The notes: generated from the sequence alone by a model not told the origin. 64,000 nt of DNA from Shewanella pealeana ATCC 700345 (GCF_000018285.1 NC_009901.1:3223001-3287000), one strand, 5' to 3'. Shown: positions 6,718-17,200, counted from the stretch's first letter. Made by a program: numbers and translations.

Positions 6718-9564
6718 TTAGAACTTAAGGTTAACACTTACGTGCATGAAACGACCAAGCGTGTCATAGAAACCAGCGATAGTGTTCGCATTAGTTGAAA
6801 GTGAGTTGCCAACCATTGGCGGCTCTTTATCAAATAGGTTGTTCATACCCGCAGTTACAGACATGTAGTCAGTAAATACGTAAGTACCGTTTAGATCGAA
6901 GTAGTTGTAAGCGTCGATACCACCTTGCTCTGCTAGACGTGTATCAGCGGTGCCATCATATGAGACCTCACCGTAATAACGCCATTTAGCTGCTAACACC
7001 CAATCAGCCGCAGTGTACTTAGCTGTAAAAGTATGTCTCCACTCAGGAGTCGCAAAACAATCTGAGCTGATGTTACCAGCACAATCATATGCTAGGGCAT
7101 CGTTACCTTTGATTGGTTGGACTTCTTTCTTCATTGCGTATGAACCAATGATGTCGAAAGAAAGGTCACCGCTGCCTAGTTCGATGTTGTATTGAGCTGC
7201 AGCATCAATACCTTCCCAAGAACGACCACCAATGTTGTCACTAAGGTTTACAACGTAACCGCTTTGGCCTAACCATAGGCTACCAGAGGCACTACGTTGA
7301 ACATTTTGACAGAATGCGCTATCACCTGTTTCAGCACAGATATTTAGAATTCGCTCAGCACCAACAGTACTGATCACGTTTTCCATCTCAATGTTGAAAT
7401 AATCAAGTGAGAAACTGAAGTTATCTAATGGGTTAGCGACTAAGCCTAAAGTAATTGTTTCAGCTTCTTCAGGGTCTAGCTCTGGGTTACCACCAGCGAA
7501 CTCATTGTACTGTCCCGCAGGAGATGAACCGATGTTGCCATACTGATCCATAGTTACGCCAGTATTAGCACACTGTGCTTCATTAAATGCGATATTACCA
7601 TCTTCATCAGTGGCACAACCATCTGCACCCGACCATAGGCCAATACTTTGTGAGTCAAATAATTCAGCCACATTTGGTGCACGTACCGCACGGTTGAAAC
7701 TTGCGCGGAACATATAAGCATCTGCCAAAGTGTAATCAGCGCCGACTTTATAAGTCCAGTTACCACCAGAAGTTGAATAATCAGAATAACGAGCACCTAA
7801 ATCAAATGCTAAGTTGTCCAGTATAGGGATTTGGAATTCTGTATAAAGTTCGTTTACATCAATCTCACCAGTAAGACTAGTGTTTGGACCACCTTGACCT
7901 AGTAGTTGTCCTTCTTCATATACGGTATCTGAAATTCTTTCATAATCCTGCTCACGACGCTCAAAACCAAATACCATCGCAATTGGATCTGATGCAGAAG
8001 GAATTGTCACACCGATATCACCTGTCACATAACCACTGTAAATAGTTTGCGTTACTAGACCTGTTTGGATACCAACACCAGCTAGCTGTGCAGCTTGCTC
8101 TGCGGTTACTCCGCCTGGCTCAAAAACGTTATAATATAGGCAGCCATCGGCTTCTACACACTCAGTATCAACCGCACCAACTCTTGGTGCAATTTTTGGT
8201 GCAAGTAGGTCATTCTGATACACAGATGAAGATGATGTCGCTGAATAGTTGAAGTTTACATCGTAAGTCCAGTTATCATTGATGTCACCTTCCATACCAG
8301 TAAGGATACGGTATGAGTTGTGCTCTAGATTGTTAGCACGCGCACCACCTTCGACATTACGCTTACCGATATAGGCTACGAATTGATCATCGCCTGTTTG
8401 ATTGAATTCAGCTTGTAACTGCTGCTTTTGAAGCTCAGTTAGCAATGGGTTGTTATAATCCATCAAATACTCTTCGTTGAAGAAAGTACCTGATTCAGCA
8501 ATCTGACCAGCAGTGCGGTTCTGCATGAAAGACAGCTCTACATATGGACGCGCATGATCGTTAATTTCGTAGTTCATAAATGAACCTAGAGAAATACGCT
8601 CATTTGGACGCATAAAGTGGTTTACTGGTGCATAGTTATAACGGTAGCCATCATCTGGCTTAAAACCGTTACCATTTGGATCGGTGTAACCCCAAAAGTT
8701 TTGTTTGTAATCAACTTCACCATCAACTACTGGGTAGATATCGAAGTGAGCTAGCGGCGTGTTAGCAGAACCACCACAAGCAGACTGTGAACCATTTAGT
8801 GCACAAGAAGAATAATCTCGCTCACCTTGAAGTAGCTCATCGTTACGACGCCAAACAGCATATGCTACAGCGTGACCCTTACCGTCGGCAAAATCACTAC
8901 CAATTGCTAAATCGATATTATAAGTCTTACCATCGATATCTGTATTGCCTGAAGGGTATTCGAAGCCTTTCTCATCCATAAGGCCTTGAATGTAGCCATT
9001 ATCGTTATCATGCTGGTAACCAGAGGCTCCAACATTGATTGAGATGCCATCGAAATCGCTATCCATGATGAAGTTCACAACACCCGCTACTGCGTCAGCA
9101 CCGTATACGGCTGCAGCACCACCTGTCATCACTTCGACACGCTTAATTAGCGAAGCTGGAATTTGGTTAATATCGGCACTTTGTGAGGTAATACTACCCG
9201 CTTGCATTCTGCGACCATTGATAAGTACTAGTGTACGGTTACTACCTAGACCACGTAAATCTAGTGAAGCGGTACCTGATGCGCCGTTAGCTTGGAAAGC
9301 GTTACTTGCAGTTTCTAGTTGTGGAAGTTGGTTTAGAATGTCTTCGACATTGGTAAAACCACTCATTTTTATCTGCTCAGCATCCATTACATGAATTGGA
9401 GAAGAGGTCTCCATATCTGTTCGCTTAATGCGAGAACCTGTAACTTCGATACGTTCTACTTCTTCATCGGCTGCATAAACTGCTGGTGCGGTAAAAGCAG
9501 CAGTCATAGCACCACTAACAAGCGCTAGACGCACTGAATTTGTTAGAAAGTTATTCTTATACAT
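6718..9564 (-). CDS. TonB-dependent outer-membrane receptor
   Basis: A 948-residue receptor with signal peptide (cleavage near VYA-A, residue 31) and an N-terminal TonB-box-like stretch (EEVERIEVTGSRIKRTD). The plug domain spans about residues 45-170, with SLDLRGLGSNRTLVLINGRR and GGAAAVYGADAVAGVVNFI. A large 22-strand-type barrel follows and ends in a terminal Phe (VSVNLKF), as outer-membrane proteins do. A good Shine-Dalgarno (AGGGAGAT) precedes the ATG. The GSRIKR-type N-terminus belongs to the big receptors common in Shewanella and Alteromonas for peptides, sugars or other nutrients. The substrate cannot be told from sequence. Its position beside the TonB2-type operon suggests it uses that system (inference). 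Confidence 0.92.
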   Translation of the reverse strand: MYKNNFLTNSVRLALVSGAMTAAFTAPAVYAADEEVERIEVTGSRIKRTDMETSSPIHVMDAEQIKMSGFTNVEDILNQLPQLETASNAFQANGASGTASLDLRGLGSNRTLVLINGRRMQAGSITSQSADINQIPASLIKRVEVMTGGAAAVYGADAVAGVVNFIMDSDFDGISINVGASGYQHDNDNGYIQGLMDEKGFEYPSGNTDIDGKTYNIDLAIGSDFADGKGHAVAYAVWRRNDELLQGERDYSSCALNGSQSACGGSANTPLAHFDIYPVVDGEVDYKQNFWGYTDPNGNGFKPDDGYRYNYAPVNHFMRPNERISLGSFMNYEINDHARPYVELSFMQNRTAGQIAESGTFFNEEYLMDYNNPLLTELQKQQLQAEFNQTGDDQFVAYIGKRNVEGGARANNLEHNSYRILTGMEGDINDNWTYDVNFNYSATSSSSVYQNDLLAPKIAPRVGAVDTECVEADGCLYYNVFEPGGVTAEQAAQLAGVGIQTGLVTQTIYSGYVTGDIGVTIPSASDPIAMVFGFERREQDYERISDTVYEEGQLLGQGGPNTSLTGEIDVNELYTEFQIPILDNLAFDLGARYSDYSTSGGNWTYKVGADYTLADAYMFRASFNRAVRAPNVAELFDSQSIGLWSGADGCATDEDGNIAFNEAQCANTGVTMDQYGNIGSSPAGQYNEFAGGNPELDPEEAETITLGLVANPLDNFSFSLDYFNIEMENVISTVGAERILNICAETGDSAFCQNVQRSASGSLWLGQSGYVVNLSDNIGGRSWEGIDAAAQYNIELGSGDLSFDIIGSYAMKKEVQPIKGNDALAYDCAGNISSDCFATPEWRHTFTAKYTAADWVLAAKWRYYGEVSYDGTADTRLAEQGGIDAYNYFDLNGTYVFTDYMSVTAGMNNLFDKEPPMVGNSLSTNANTIAGFYDTLGRFMHVSVNLKF

Positions 9565-10352
9565 TGTAAATCTCCCTGGACTCTTTTTTATTTTTTTAGC
9601 AACACACTCATTAACAGAAAGTTACGTGAGCGTGAATTTGCACACAAATAAAAACACACCAGAAACATATTTACAACATTTGAAACACCTAGGGGCTTTA
9701 TTGATACATATAGACACAAACAAACGCTGCTTATCGAGTAGCTAAATTAGCCTTTAACGAAGTTGATTGATTTTCTTTAGAGACGTATAACAAATATTTT
9801 AAAAGTGAAAATTAAATTCGACGATGGGCTCCACTTGGGGAGGAGCAACATAAGATCCTGAAAAAGCATATAATTTTAAACAATAAGATATTCAACATTT
9901 TTAAAGTTAAAGCTCTAGAACGTGAAGAGTGCTAACCCTAACCACCATAAATAACACTAAAGACTTACACCGAATGGCGAGTGAACTACGAAAGAATTTT
10001 CGGCTAATTTGTATCAATTATCACTTTAATTAATATGCATTAAAAATCAGCTGTAAATGATTCAGTCCATAAAACCCCTGTTTGAAAACACAAAAACAAT
10101 CCCGCAACAGACTGATTCGAAAGAACTATTCAAAGATTAACCATTCAGAATCGAGAGGAGAGTAAAAAAAAATAAAAAAACTGACTGAATGCACAATTTT
10201 CAATCAAAATATATATCCATGCATGCACAAGTTACAATTTAGGCGCTCAAAGTTAGAAAAACTTAGCCTATACATCTTCTAGATTTACACGTGATAAATA
10301 CATTCTCCCAATCAGTTATCACCAGATGAAAGAAGCCGTGAGAGTTAAAGCC
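9565..10352. other. Intergenic region between receptor and porin genes
   Basis: Nearly 800 bp of AT-rich DNA with no credible open frame. It must contain the receptor promoter and a long 5' leader or regulatory region. I found no clear Fur box, CRP site or long inverted repeat by eye. Confidence 0.5.
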
Positions 10353-10356
10353 AAAA

Positions 10357-10380
10357 AAAAGCGCCTTAATAGGCGCTTTA
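10357..10380 (-). terminator. Terminator of the porin gene
   Basis: Stem GCGCCT / AGGCGC extended by flanking A/T pairs, with a run of eight T on the minus strand, about 20 bp past the porin stop. Confidence 0.88.
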
Positions 10381-10400
10381 ATCACTTTAAATTAGACAAA

Positions 10401-11612
10401 TTAAAGTGTGTAACGGATACCAATTGCGATACCGTCATCTTCAGAAACTTCCATCGCAGCTTGCTGTACTTTATCTGCGCTAGTGAAATCACTAAAATCT
10501 TTACGACCTTCTAGATAAAGAACAGTGTTTGAGTCCCAAACATAGTGAACACCAGCAACTGCAAACTGACGCTTGAATACATCACCATTGTAAGCTGCTT
10601 CGTATTCGTCGCCTGCTTCTAGGATGTTATAAGAAACGAAAGTACGGATACCGTTATCGAACTTGTAAGAAGCAATTGATTCTAGACCCCATGCATCTTG
10701 GATCATACGGTTTAGGTTATCAGTATCGTGGAACTCTTGCTTGTTAACGTTGAATGCAGCGTAAACACCTTCACCGCCCCAGTTACCCCAGCTAGCACCT
10801 AGACCGTAGATAGAGTCAGTTTCAGTTAGACGCTTACCAGCAGAAGTAGTGGCTTCGAACTCGCCAAAGTTAAAACCTGCAGTTACCACTAAGTTTTCAG
10901 TTACGTTGTACGTAGCAGAACCGCCATAAGTGTTGTTATATTCAACTGTTGTTACTGCATTTGAATTATTAACACCAGCAACTTTAGCTGTTGATGGGAA
11001 CAAAGTGCTTGCACCCGTGGCAGTTTCGTTTATATCAAAACTATCTTGCTTAAGCTGAGCCTGAACTGCGAAGCTGAAATCACCGAATACATTACGGTAT
11101 TGAACCGTTTTGTCACCACGGCCAGTACCGTTTACAGCACCATCAGCCTTATTGTAAGTGTAAGTACCTGATGCGTTACCATCCCATACGAAGCCATAGT
11201 TAGTGTTATAAACTACGTCATACCATGCGCCCCATTGCTTACCAATAGTGATTGAACCATATGTGTCGTGTGCAAGACCTACATAGCCTAAACGGTTATT
11301 TAAGAAGTCACCGCTTTGAGATTCTAATGTACTGTCGCTGTTGTAAACGATGTCGGTATTACCGAATGGGTTTACGCCCCACTCTAGCTTAGTATAAGCT
11401 TTCCAGCCGTCGCTCATCTGGCGAGTAAAACCGAAATTAATACGTGAAGCGCCGTTAACCACTTCTGTAGCACCTTGAGTATTGATGATGCGAGCATCAA
11501 CATAACCACCAATTTCTACTGCATTTTTATCATCTTTATAAATTTCAATTGCTGATGCTGTTGGTACAAATATCACTGCGGCTAAAGCCGATGCTACTAG
11601 AGTCTTTTTCAT
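10401..11612 (-). CDS. Gram-negative trimeric-type porin
   Basis: This 403-residue protein has a clean signal peptide (cleavage after ASA, residue 21). It then starts IEIYKDDKNAVEIGGYVDARI, typical of the general porin fold in Shewanella. Alternating hydrophobic beta-strand patterns run throughout, with a loop segment GDFLNNRLGYVGLAHDTYGS that resembles the constriction-loop region of OmpC/OmpF-like porins. The last strand is GIAIGIRYTL. It probably forms a diffusion channel for small hydrophilic solutes. It is transcribed alone, with its own terminator. Selectivity cannot be predicted from the sequence. Confidence 0.88.
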   Translation of the reverse strand: MKKTLVASALAAVIFVPTASAIEIYKDDKNAVEIGGYVDARIINTQGATEVVNGASRINFGFTRQMSDGWKAYTKLEWGVNPFGNTDIVYNSDSTLESQSGDFLNNRLGYVGLAHDTYGSITIGKQWGAWYDVVYNTNYGFVWDGNASGTYTYNKADGAVNGTGRGDKTVQYRNVFGDFSFAVQAQLKQDSFDINETATGASTLFPSTAKVAGVNNSNAVTTVEYNNTYGGSATYNVTENLVVTAGFNFGEFEATTSAGKRLTETDSIYGLGASWGNWGGEGVYAAFNVNKQEFHDTDNLNRMIQDAWGLESIASYKFDNGIRTFVSYNILEAGDEYEAAYNGDVFKRQFAVAGVHYVWDSNTVLYLEGRKDFSDFTSADKVQQAAMEVSEDDGIAIGIRYTL

Positions 11613-11845
11613 TTATTTGCCTAACCTTAATGTTGTTCAGTCTGCTTCATTCTATTTGTCTTCCATTCCGTTGTTTTCTTTCTTTCCTGATAGAATTTGA
11701 GATTAACAAAAGATTAGTAATCACTCAAAGACGAACATCACACTATTTGCTAGATTTTGCACCTAATTAACTAGCAAACACAGAACAGACAAAGGATTGA
11801 ACCATTCCTTAACATTTAATTAGCAGTAAATTAATGACCCTCACC

Positions 11846-14245
11846 TTAAATTAACGACATCTGGTTTGTTGCAACCTCACTGAAACTGGTTTTCAGAATT
11901 GAAAGAATAGGCTCGGCAATAGGCTCTAACTGGCGAGAAAGGTAATAATCGTAGTCAATTAAATTCGACGTTTGCTCGGCAGGCTCTGCGCCATTTAACG
12001 TCATGACATATTCGATTCGTGCCCCACGCTTGGCAAAGCGTTGATCTTGGTTGATGTCACATAAAGCGCGGGCAACTTTTAAATGAGGTGCAGATTTAGC
12101 CGTATAGTCCTCTAGATTACGTCTCAAGTGCTTAGTAAAAATAAGCTCATCATCAAGCTCACCACTATGTAGGCTATCGATAATTTCTCTAAGGTATGTT
12201 GTTACATCCAAATGCTGGAATAAGCGCTCGTAAAGTTCATATTGAACTCGCCGTGCCAATGGCGACCAGTCACTACGTACTTGCTCCATCCCCTTAAACA
12301 CTAACCCTAACTCCCCCGAAGTTTGACGCTTTGTCCCAACATAACGTTTCTTAGACCCCTCTACAGAACCTCTCAATGTTGGCATAAAGAACTGTTCAAA
12401 GTGGGTTTCAAACTCTAATTCTAAAAAGCTCTCTAACTTAAACTCTTGGGTCAGCTTATCGCGCCATAACTGGTTTACTTTCTCAGCTAATGATTTGCCG
12501 GTCTGTGCAACCTGCTCTTGCTCGAAGTCATTGCCAAGCCAGACGAAGGTGGAGTCAGTATCACCATAGATAACCTTATAGCCTTCAGCCTCGATCCAAA
12601 GCCGTGTTTGCTTCATGATTTCGTGACCACGCATGGTAATCGAACTGGCAAGCCTTGCATCATGAAACACACAGCCGCGGGAACCTAGCACACCATATAG
12701 GGAGTTCATGATAATTTTTATCGCTTGAGATAAGGGCGCATCATGATGTGCCTTGGCTAGTTCTCTCTGTTCAGACAAGTTTTTGATCAGCATGGGGAGA
12801 ATCGGCTTTTCACGACTAAACTGAGCGCCAAGAAAACCGCTAACGGTTTGCTCTTCAACTTGAGTGAGCCCCTCTACCAAGCCTTTAGGGTCGATCAAGA
12901 AAGTGCGTATAATTGAAGGATACAAACTCTTAAAGTCTAACACTAAAATATGCTGATATAAGCCCGGAACCGAGTCCATCACATAGCCGCCTGGGCTTTC
13001 GATGCCATCGCTGGCGGGTTTACTCGGAGCAACATAACCCGCACGGTGCAAGTGAGGCAGATACAAGTTGTTAAAAGCAGCCACCGAGGCCCCTACCCTC
13101 CCCAACTCAAGGCCAGTCAACTTGGCTCGTTCAATCGCAAAATCAAAGAGGTGTGTTTTTTCGAAAATATCCCACACCAGTCGGCAATCAGTAAGGTTAT
13201 AGTGCGCCAGTGCAGGCTTATTGTTTAAAAAGAGATCGTTGATTTCATCCATACGGTTATCAACATTGTGGATAGCCTTTCCTTCATCTAGCAGTGCTTG
13301 CGAGACAAACTCTAATGAATAGCGGTCGAATTGATAAAAAGCCGCCTTCAACCAATCAATACCGTCTAGTACCACACGCCCAGGCAACGATAGTGTTTCA
13401 GGGCGATACTTATCTTCAACCTTCCAACCTAGCGGGTGATTATCACGCCCTATCGTTAATGCAATACCATGATGTTTTGCGCGGCGATAAAGCAGTGCGA
13501 GATCGAATGTGACTACTGACCAACCTATAATAATGTCGGGATCATACTCAGCAAACCAACTAATCAACTGATTGATTAATTGCGCTTCGTTCTCCACCCA
13601 TTCAATGTAGTTAGCATCAGTCTCTTCGGCCTCACCAACCATAATAACCTTTTGATACACGCAACCTTCAGTCGTTTGGCCATACAGCCCCACAGAATAC
13701 AGCTCCCCAGCGAAGCTACACTCAAAATCTAAAGAGATTGCATTAAGCGCTATCGTCGACACAGCCTGACGAGCTCGACTTGCGATAAACAGTGGTTGCT
13801 GTTGAGATACTGCATTCGTGCCAGTTCTTGCAACAAAATGGCCGTAAAACTCTGCATCTAATGCGATAAAACGTTCGACGAGAAAACGATGTTCTACTTT
13901 AATATCTGACTCGAACAGTTCGATATCAAGATCTTTAGCAGCCCTGTTTAAATTTCGCTGCTGGCGGCCATCGACACAATATAGCGCCTCGACCGGCGTG
14001 TTAGCAAAACAGCTAAGAGCTACAGGGCTTCGACGGACGCCTCTCAGTTCTGAGCTCGCCAGTAATGCAGTCGCATCTGTCGCCTGAACAAAGCACACAT
14101 GTTCTTGGTTAGGAATTTCAACAGTGACTGGCCCATTCTCGGTCTGAACAAAATACTGCAGGTGCAGGCCCCCCTGTCGGTTGACCGCATGGCGAGTCAG
14201 GACTCGACCTTTAATCACTTGCTGCTCGTTCAACCTAGAATTCAT
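11846..14245 (-). CDS. polB: DNA polymerase II (family B, translesion/repair)
   Basis: A 799-residue family B polymerase close to the length of E. coli Pol II (783 aa). The 3'-5' exonuclease region shows LDFECSFAGELYSVGLYG (Exo I) and DPDIIIGWSVVTFDLALLYRRA (Exo II). The polymerase motifs are DFKSLYPSIIRTFLIDP (A), KIIMNSLYGVLGSRGC (B), YGDTDSTFVW (C) and the KKRYVG Lys-rich motif. The enzyme helps restart and bypass replication after damage. It diverges from dinG, with a LexA box 60 bp upstream of the start, so SOS induction is expected. Confidence 0.96.
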   Translation of the reverse strand: MNSRLNEQQVIKGRVLTRHAVNRQGGLHLQYFVQTENGPVTVEIPNQEHVCFVQATDATALLASSELRGVRRSPVALSCFANTPVEALYCVDGRQQRNLNRAAKDLDIELFESDIKVEHRFLVERFIALDAEFYGHFVARTGTNAVSQQQPLFIASRARQAVSTIALNAISLDFECSFAGELYSVGLYGQTTEGCVYQKVIMVGEAEETDANYIEWVENEAQLINQLISWFAEYDPDIIIGWSVVTFDLALLYRRAKHHGIALTIGRDNHPLGWKVEDKYRPETLSLPGRVVLDGIDWLKAAFYQFDRYSLEFVSQALLDEGKAIHNVDNRMDEINDLFLNNKPALAHYNLTDCRLVWDIFEKTHLFDFAIERAKLTGLELGRVGASVAAFNNLYLPHLHRAGYVAPSKPASDGIESPGGYVMDSVPGLYQHILVLDFKSLYPSIIRTFLIDPKGLVEGLTQVEEQTVSGFLGAQFSREKPILPMLIKNLSEQRELAKAHHDAPLSQAIKIIMNSLYGVLGSRGCVFHDARLASSITMRGHEIMKQTRLWIEAEGYKVIYGDTDSTFVWLGNDFEQEQVAQTGKSLAEKVNQLWRDKLTQEFKLESFLELEFETHFEQFFMPTLRGSVEGSKKRYVGTKRQTSGELGLVFKGMEQVRSDWSPLARRVQYELYERLFQHLDVTTYLREIIDSLHSGELDDELIFTKHLRRNLEDYTAKSAPHLKVARALCDINQDQRFAKRGARIEYVMTLNGAEPAEQTSNLIDYDYYLSRQLEPIAEPILSILKTSFSEVATNQMSLI

Positions 14246-14304
14246 ACTTTATACTCAATTAAATACACTAATAATCACTAAACGCTTCTTAGGCTAAGTA
14301 ATCA

Positions 14305-14320
14305 CTGTTATTATGTACAG
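14305..14320. promoter_or_regulatory. LexA (SOS) box between polB and dinG
   Basis: CTGT-TATTATGT-ACAG matches the gammaproteobacterial LexA consensus CTGT-N8-ACAG exactly. It lies 60 bp upstream of polB and 26 bp upstream of dinG, whose E. coli relatives are both SOS genes. One box could control both directions. Confidence 0.85.
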
Positions 14321-14345
14321 CACTATTTATTAGCTTAGTGCATTC

Positions 14346-16418
14346 ATGTTATCCGCAGACGTTAAAACTCAAATTCGTACTATATATAAAGGCATTTCTA
14401 CATCTTTGCCTAACTTTCGCCCTCGTCGAGAGCAGAACTATATTGTTGCGGAAATATCAAAAACGCTTGCGGGTGAGTACGACAAGAATCGCCGAATTAT
14501 TGTGGTTGAAGCGGGCACGGGTATCGGTAAGTCGCTGGCTTATATCCTCGGAACCATTCCACTAGCACTCGCGAATAAGAAAAAAGTCTGTATTGCCACG
14601 GCCACAGTCGCGCTACAAGAGCAGCTGTTGCATAAAGACCTGCCATTTTTCCTACAGCAATCTGGACTCGACTTTAGCTTTGGTTTAGTTAAAGGCCGCC
14701 AACGTTATGTCTGCTTATCTAAACTCGAGATGCTCGTTGGCCCAGATAACAGCACCCAAATGGCGATGTGGCAGAGCAAACCCGATCAAAGCCAAGTGGA
14801 TATGCTCGAAGCTCTGCTTAAGGATTATCACTCAGGTGTATGGAATGGCGAGCGAGATACGCTAACCAAGCCGATCCCCGATCATCTGTGGCAACAGATC
14901 GCCTGCGATAAGCACAGTTGCCATCGCCAACTTGCCAGCCATCGTAACTGCCCTTTTCACAAGGCACGAGAAGATCTCGACACTTGGGATGTACTGATTG
15001 CCAACCATAGTTTGCTTTTTGCCGACCTAGAGCTGGGCGGCGGGGTTATTTTACCCGATCCCGAAGACCTATATTACGTCATTGATGAAGCACACCACTT
15101 ACCAATAGTAGCAAGAGATTTTAGTAGCGCTCAATCTACCGTGCGTGGTGCAAACGATTGGCTTGAAAAGCTCAGCAAGACCACCAGCAAGTTACAAAAC
15201 CAAATCAAGAGCAACTACATTATCGCCCCGGCGCAAGCCATGCTGGATCATATTGGCGATATCACAGGCCTTTTAAACCAAGTGGCTCAGTTTTGTGACT
15301 CCCAATCAGCCAAATTTGATAATCCAGAAAACCGCTTTAGATTCGAGCATGGCAAGTTACCGTCGGCATTATTAGTACAAGCCGAAAACCTTGCTACCGC
15401 CTCCAATGTGGCGCTAAAGCAGTTTAATAAGATGCTAACGTTGCTCAACGAAGCGATAAAAGATGGTGACATTCCAAAGCACCAATCGGAAGCCTTGCTA
15501 TCTGAAACAGGTTTTATGCTGCAACGGTTAGAAAATCTTCAGAAACTTTGGAAGATGATGGCCAAAGAGGATAGCCCCAAGGGTGCACCTATGGCCCGCT
15601 GGATTGAACAGCTTACCGGTAAACAGGCCGACTATCTCTTTAACGCATCCCCCATCGAGGTCGGCTTTATGCTGGAAAACCTGTTATGGGACAAAGCCGC
15701 TGGCGTGGTGCTATGTAGTGCGACCTTAAGAGCGCTAAATAATTTTAACCACTTCACTCATCAAGTCGGCTTATCGATCAATGACGGTAGTCGTTACTTA
15801 GCGTTAGACTCGCCGTTCGATTTTGAGCAGAATGCGACACTATTCTTACCAAAGATGGACAGTGAGCCAACGGATGATAAATATACCGATGAGCTGGCTA
15901 AACATATTATCGCTCTGGTTGAAGATGAGATGGCAAGCTTAGTGTTATTCGCCTCGTACTGGCAGATGGAAAAAGTGGCCGATCTGGTCGAAAGTAAAAT
16001 TAAGACAGGTCTACTTATTCAAGGCACGGCACCAAGACAAGAGATCTTAAAGCAGCATAAAGCCCGCTGTGATGAGGGTAAGCCGAGTATTATTTTTGGT
16101 ACTGGCAGCTTCTCAGAAGGGCTCGACTTGCCAGGGGATTATCTGACTAACTTGATCATCACTAAGCTACCATTTGCGGTTCCAACCTCACCGGTTGAAC
16201 AGGCGCACTCGGAATACATCAAAATAAAAGGCGGAAACCCGTTTTTACAGCTTACTATTCCCGATGCTTCACGCAAACTGGTGCAAAGCTGTGGTAGATT
16301 ATTACGTAAAGAACAAGATTACGGCCGGATTTCCATTTTAGATAGACGTTTGGTGACTAAACGCTACGGCAAGTCTCTGCTAGATGCCCTACCACCTTTT
16401 CGCCGTGTGATTGAATAG
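14346..16418 (+). CDS. dinG: ATP-dependent DNA helicase DinG (XPD-like)
   Basis: A 690-residue superfamily 2 helicase. Walker A is EAGTGIGKS (residues 55-63) and the DEAH box is VIDEAHHLP. Between them lies a Cys cluster (YVCLSKLE, ACDKHSCHRQL, RNCPFHKARED), the pattern of the 4Fe-4S domain in DinG/XPD helicases. Later motifs include VVLCSATLRAL, FGTGSFSEGLDLPG and SCGRLLRKEQDYG. DinG unwinds R-loops, D-loops and forked DNA during repair. The LexA box just upstream indicates SOS control. It may be co-transcribed with the following TSUP, priC and DUF2057 genes, given gaps under 10 bp. Confidence 0.95.
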   Translation: MLSADVKTQIRTIYKGISTSLPNFRPRREQNYIVAEISKTLAGEYDKNRRIIVVEAGTGIGKSLAYILGTIPLALANKKKVCIATATVALQEQLLHKDLPFFLQQSGLDFSFGLVKGRQRYVCLSKLEMLVGPDNSTQMAMWQSKPDQSQVDMLEALLKDYHSGVWNGERDTLTKPIPDHLWQQIACDKHSCHRQLASHRNCPFHKAREDLDTWDVLIANHSLLFADLELGGGVILPDPEDLYYVIDEAHHLPIVARDFSSAQSTVRGANDWLEKLSKTTSKLQNQIKSNYIIAPAQAMLDHIGDITGLLNQVAQFCDSQSAKFDNPENRFRFEHGKLPSALLVQAENLATASNVALKQFNKMLTLLNEAIKDGDIPKHQSEALLSETGFMLQRLENLQKLWKMMAKEDSPKGAPMARWIEQLTGKQADYLFNASPIEVGFMLENLLWDKAAGVVLCSATLRALNNFNHFTHQVGLSINDGSRYLALDSPFDFEQNATLFLPKMDSEPTDDKYTDELAKHIIALVEDEMASLVLFASYWQMEKVADLVESKIKTGLLIQGTAPRQEILKQHKARCDEGKPSIIFGTGSFSEGLDLPGDYLTNLIITKLPFAVPTSPVEQAHSEYIKIKGGNPFLQLTIPDASRKLVQSCGRLLRKEQDYGRISILDRRLVTKRYGKSLLDALPPFRRVIE

Positions 16419-16426
16419 GACAAGTT

Positions 16427-17200
16427 TTGGATTTACTTCTCGACCCTAGTAGTTGGGCCATACTCGCATTAGTGGGATTTATTGCTGGGTTTATCGATGC
16501 CGTATCAGGCGGCGGTGGACTACTTTCGATTCCCGCACTACTCACAATGGGCGTTCCTCCCCATCTGGCGCTAGGAACCAATAAGCTTGCTGCGAGTTTT
16601 GGCTCATCGATGGCGGCTTACACTTATTATAAACAGAGACTATTTTCTCCCTCTTTGTGGTACCACACCTTTATCGCCACTTTTATTGGCGCGGTAATCG
16701 GTACCTTCATCGTTTATCATATCGATAATCAATGGCTAGAAAAGTGGCTACCCATCATGATCATAGCCATTGCTCTCTATACCTTGTTTCAACCCAATGC
16801 CATGGGCGATAGCAACCATAAATCTCCGCAAAAGCCAAAAAACAAAATGAAACAGTGGTTACAGGGGTTACCACTGGGTTTTTACGACGGCTTTGCAGGG
16901 CCCGGCATCGGCGCATTCTGGACAGTATCGAGCACCGGGTTACACAAACTGCCTTTGCTATATAGTTGTGGACTCGCCAGAGCCATGACCTTTACCAGTA
17001 ACTTAACCTCCTTGATTATTTTTATCGCGTTAGGAAAGGTGAATTTTGCCATAGGCTTATCCATGGGAGTTTGCATGATGGCAGGCTCTTATATAGGTGC
17101 ACATTCGGCTATTAAGTTTGGCCTACCCTTTATTCGTCCGATTTTCATTACCGTTATACTATTAATAGCAGCGCAGTTAGTTTGGAGTGCTTGGTTATGA
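16427..17200 (+). CDS. TSUP/TauE-SafE family membrane permease
   Basis: A 257-residue, roughly eight-helix inner-membrane protein of the TSUP family (sulfite, sulfonate or other small-anion exporters, YfcA-like). The family signature GFIAGFIDAVSGGGGLLSIPALL sits at residues 18-40 and is partly repeated in the second half (FYDGFAGPGIGAFWTVS). Translation starts at a TTG, with AGGA seven bases upstream; the next ATG would remove the first conserved helix. The gene follows dinG by 8 bp and overlaps priC by 4 bp (ATGA), so the block is probably one operon. The substrate is unknown. Confidence 0.9.
   Translation: MDLLLDPSSWAILALVGFIAGFIDAVSGGGGLLSIPALLTMGVPPHLALGTNKLAASFGSSMAAYTYYKQRLFSPSLWYHTFIATFIGAVIGTFIVYHIDNQWLEKWLPIMIIAIALYTLFQPNAMGDSNHKSPQKPKNKMKQWLQGLPLGFYDGFAGPGIGAFWTVSSTGLHKLPLLYSCGLARAMTFTSNLTSLIIFIALGKVNFAIGLSMGVCMMAGSYIGAHSAIKFGLPFIRPIFITVILLIAAQLVWSAWL

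Noticed and set aside
9035..9394. Antisense open frame of 119 codons in the receptor gene
   Set aside because: It mirrors the plug domain and has no signal, motif or ribosome-binding site.
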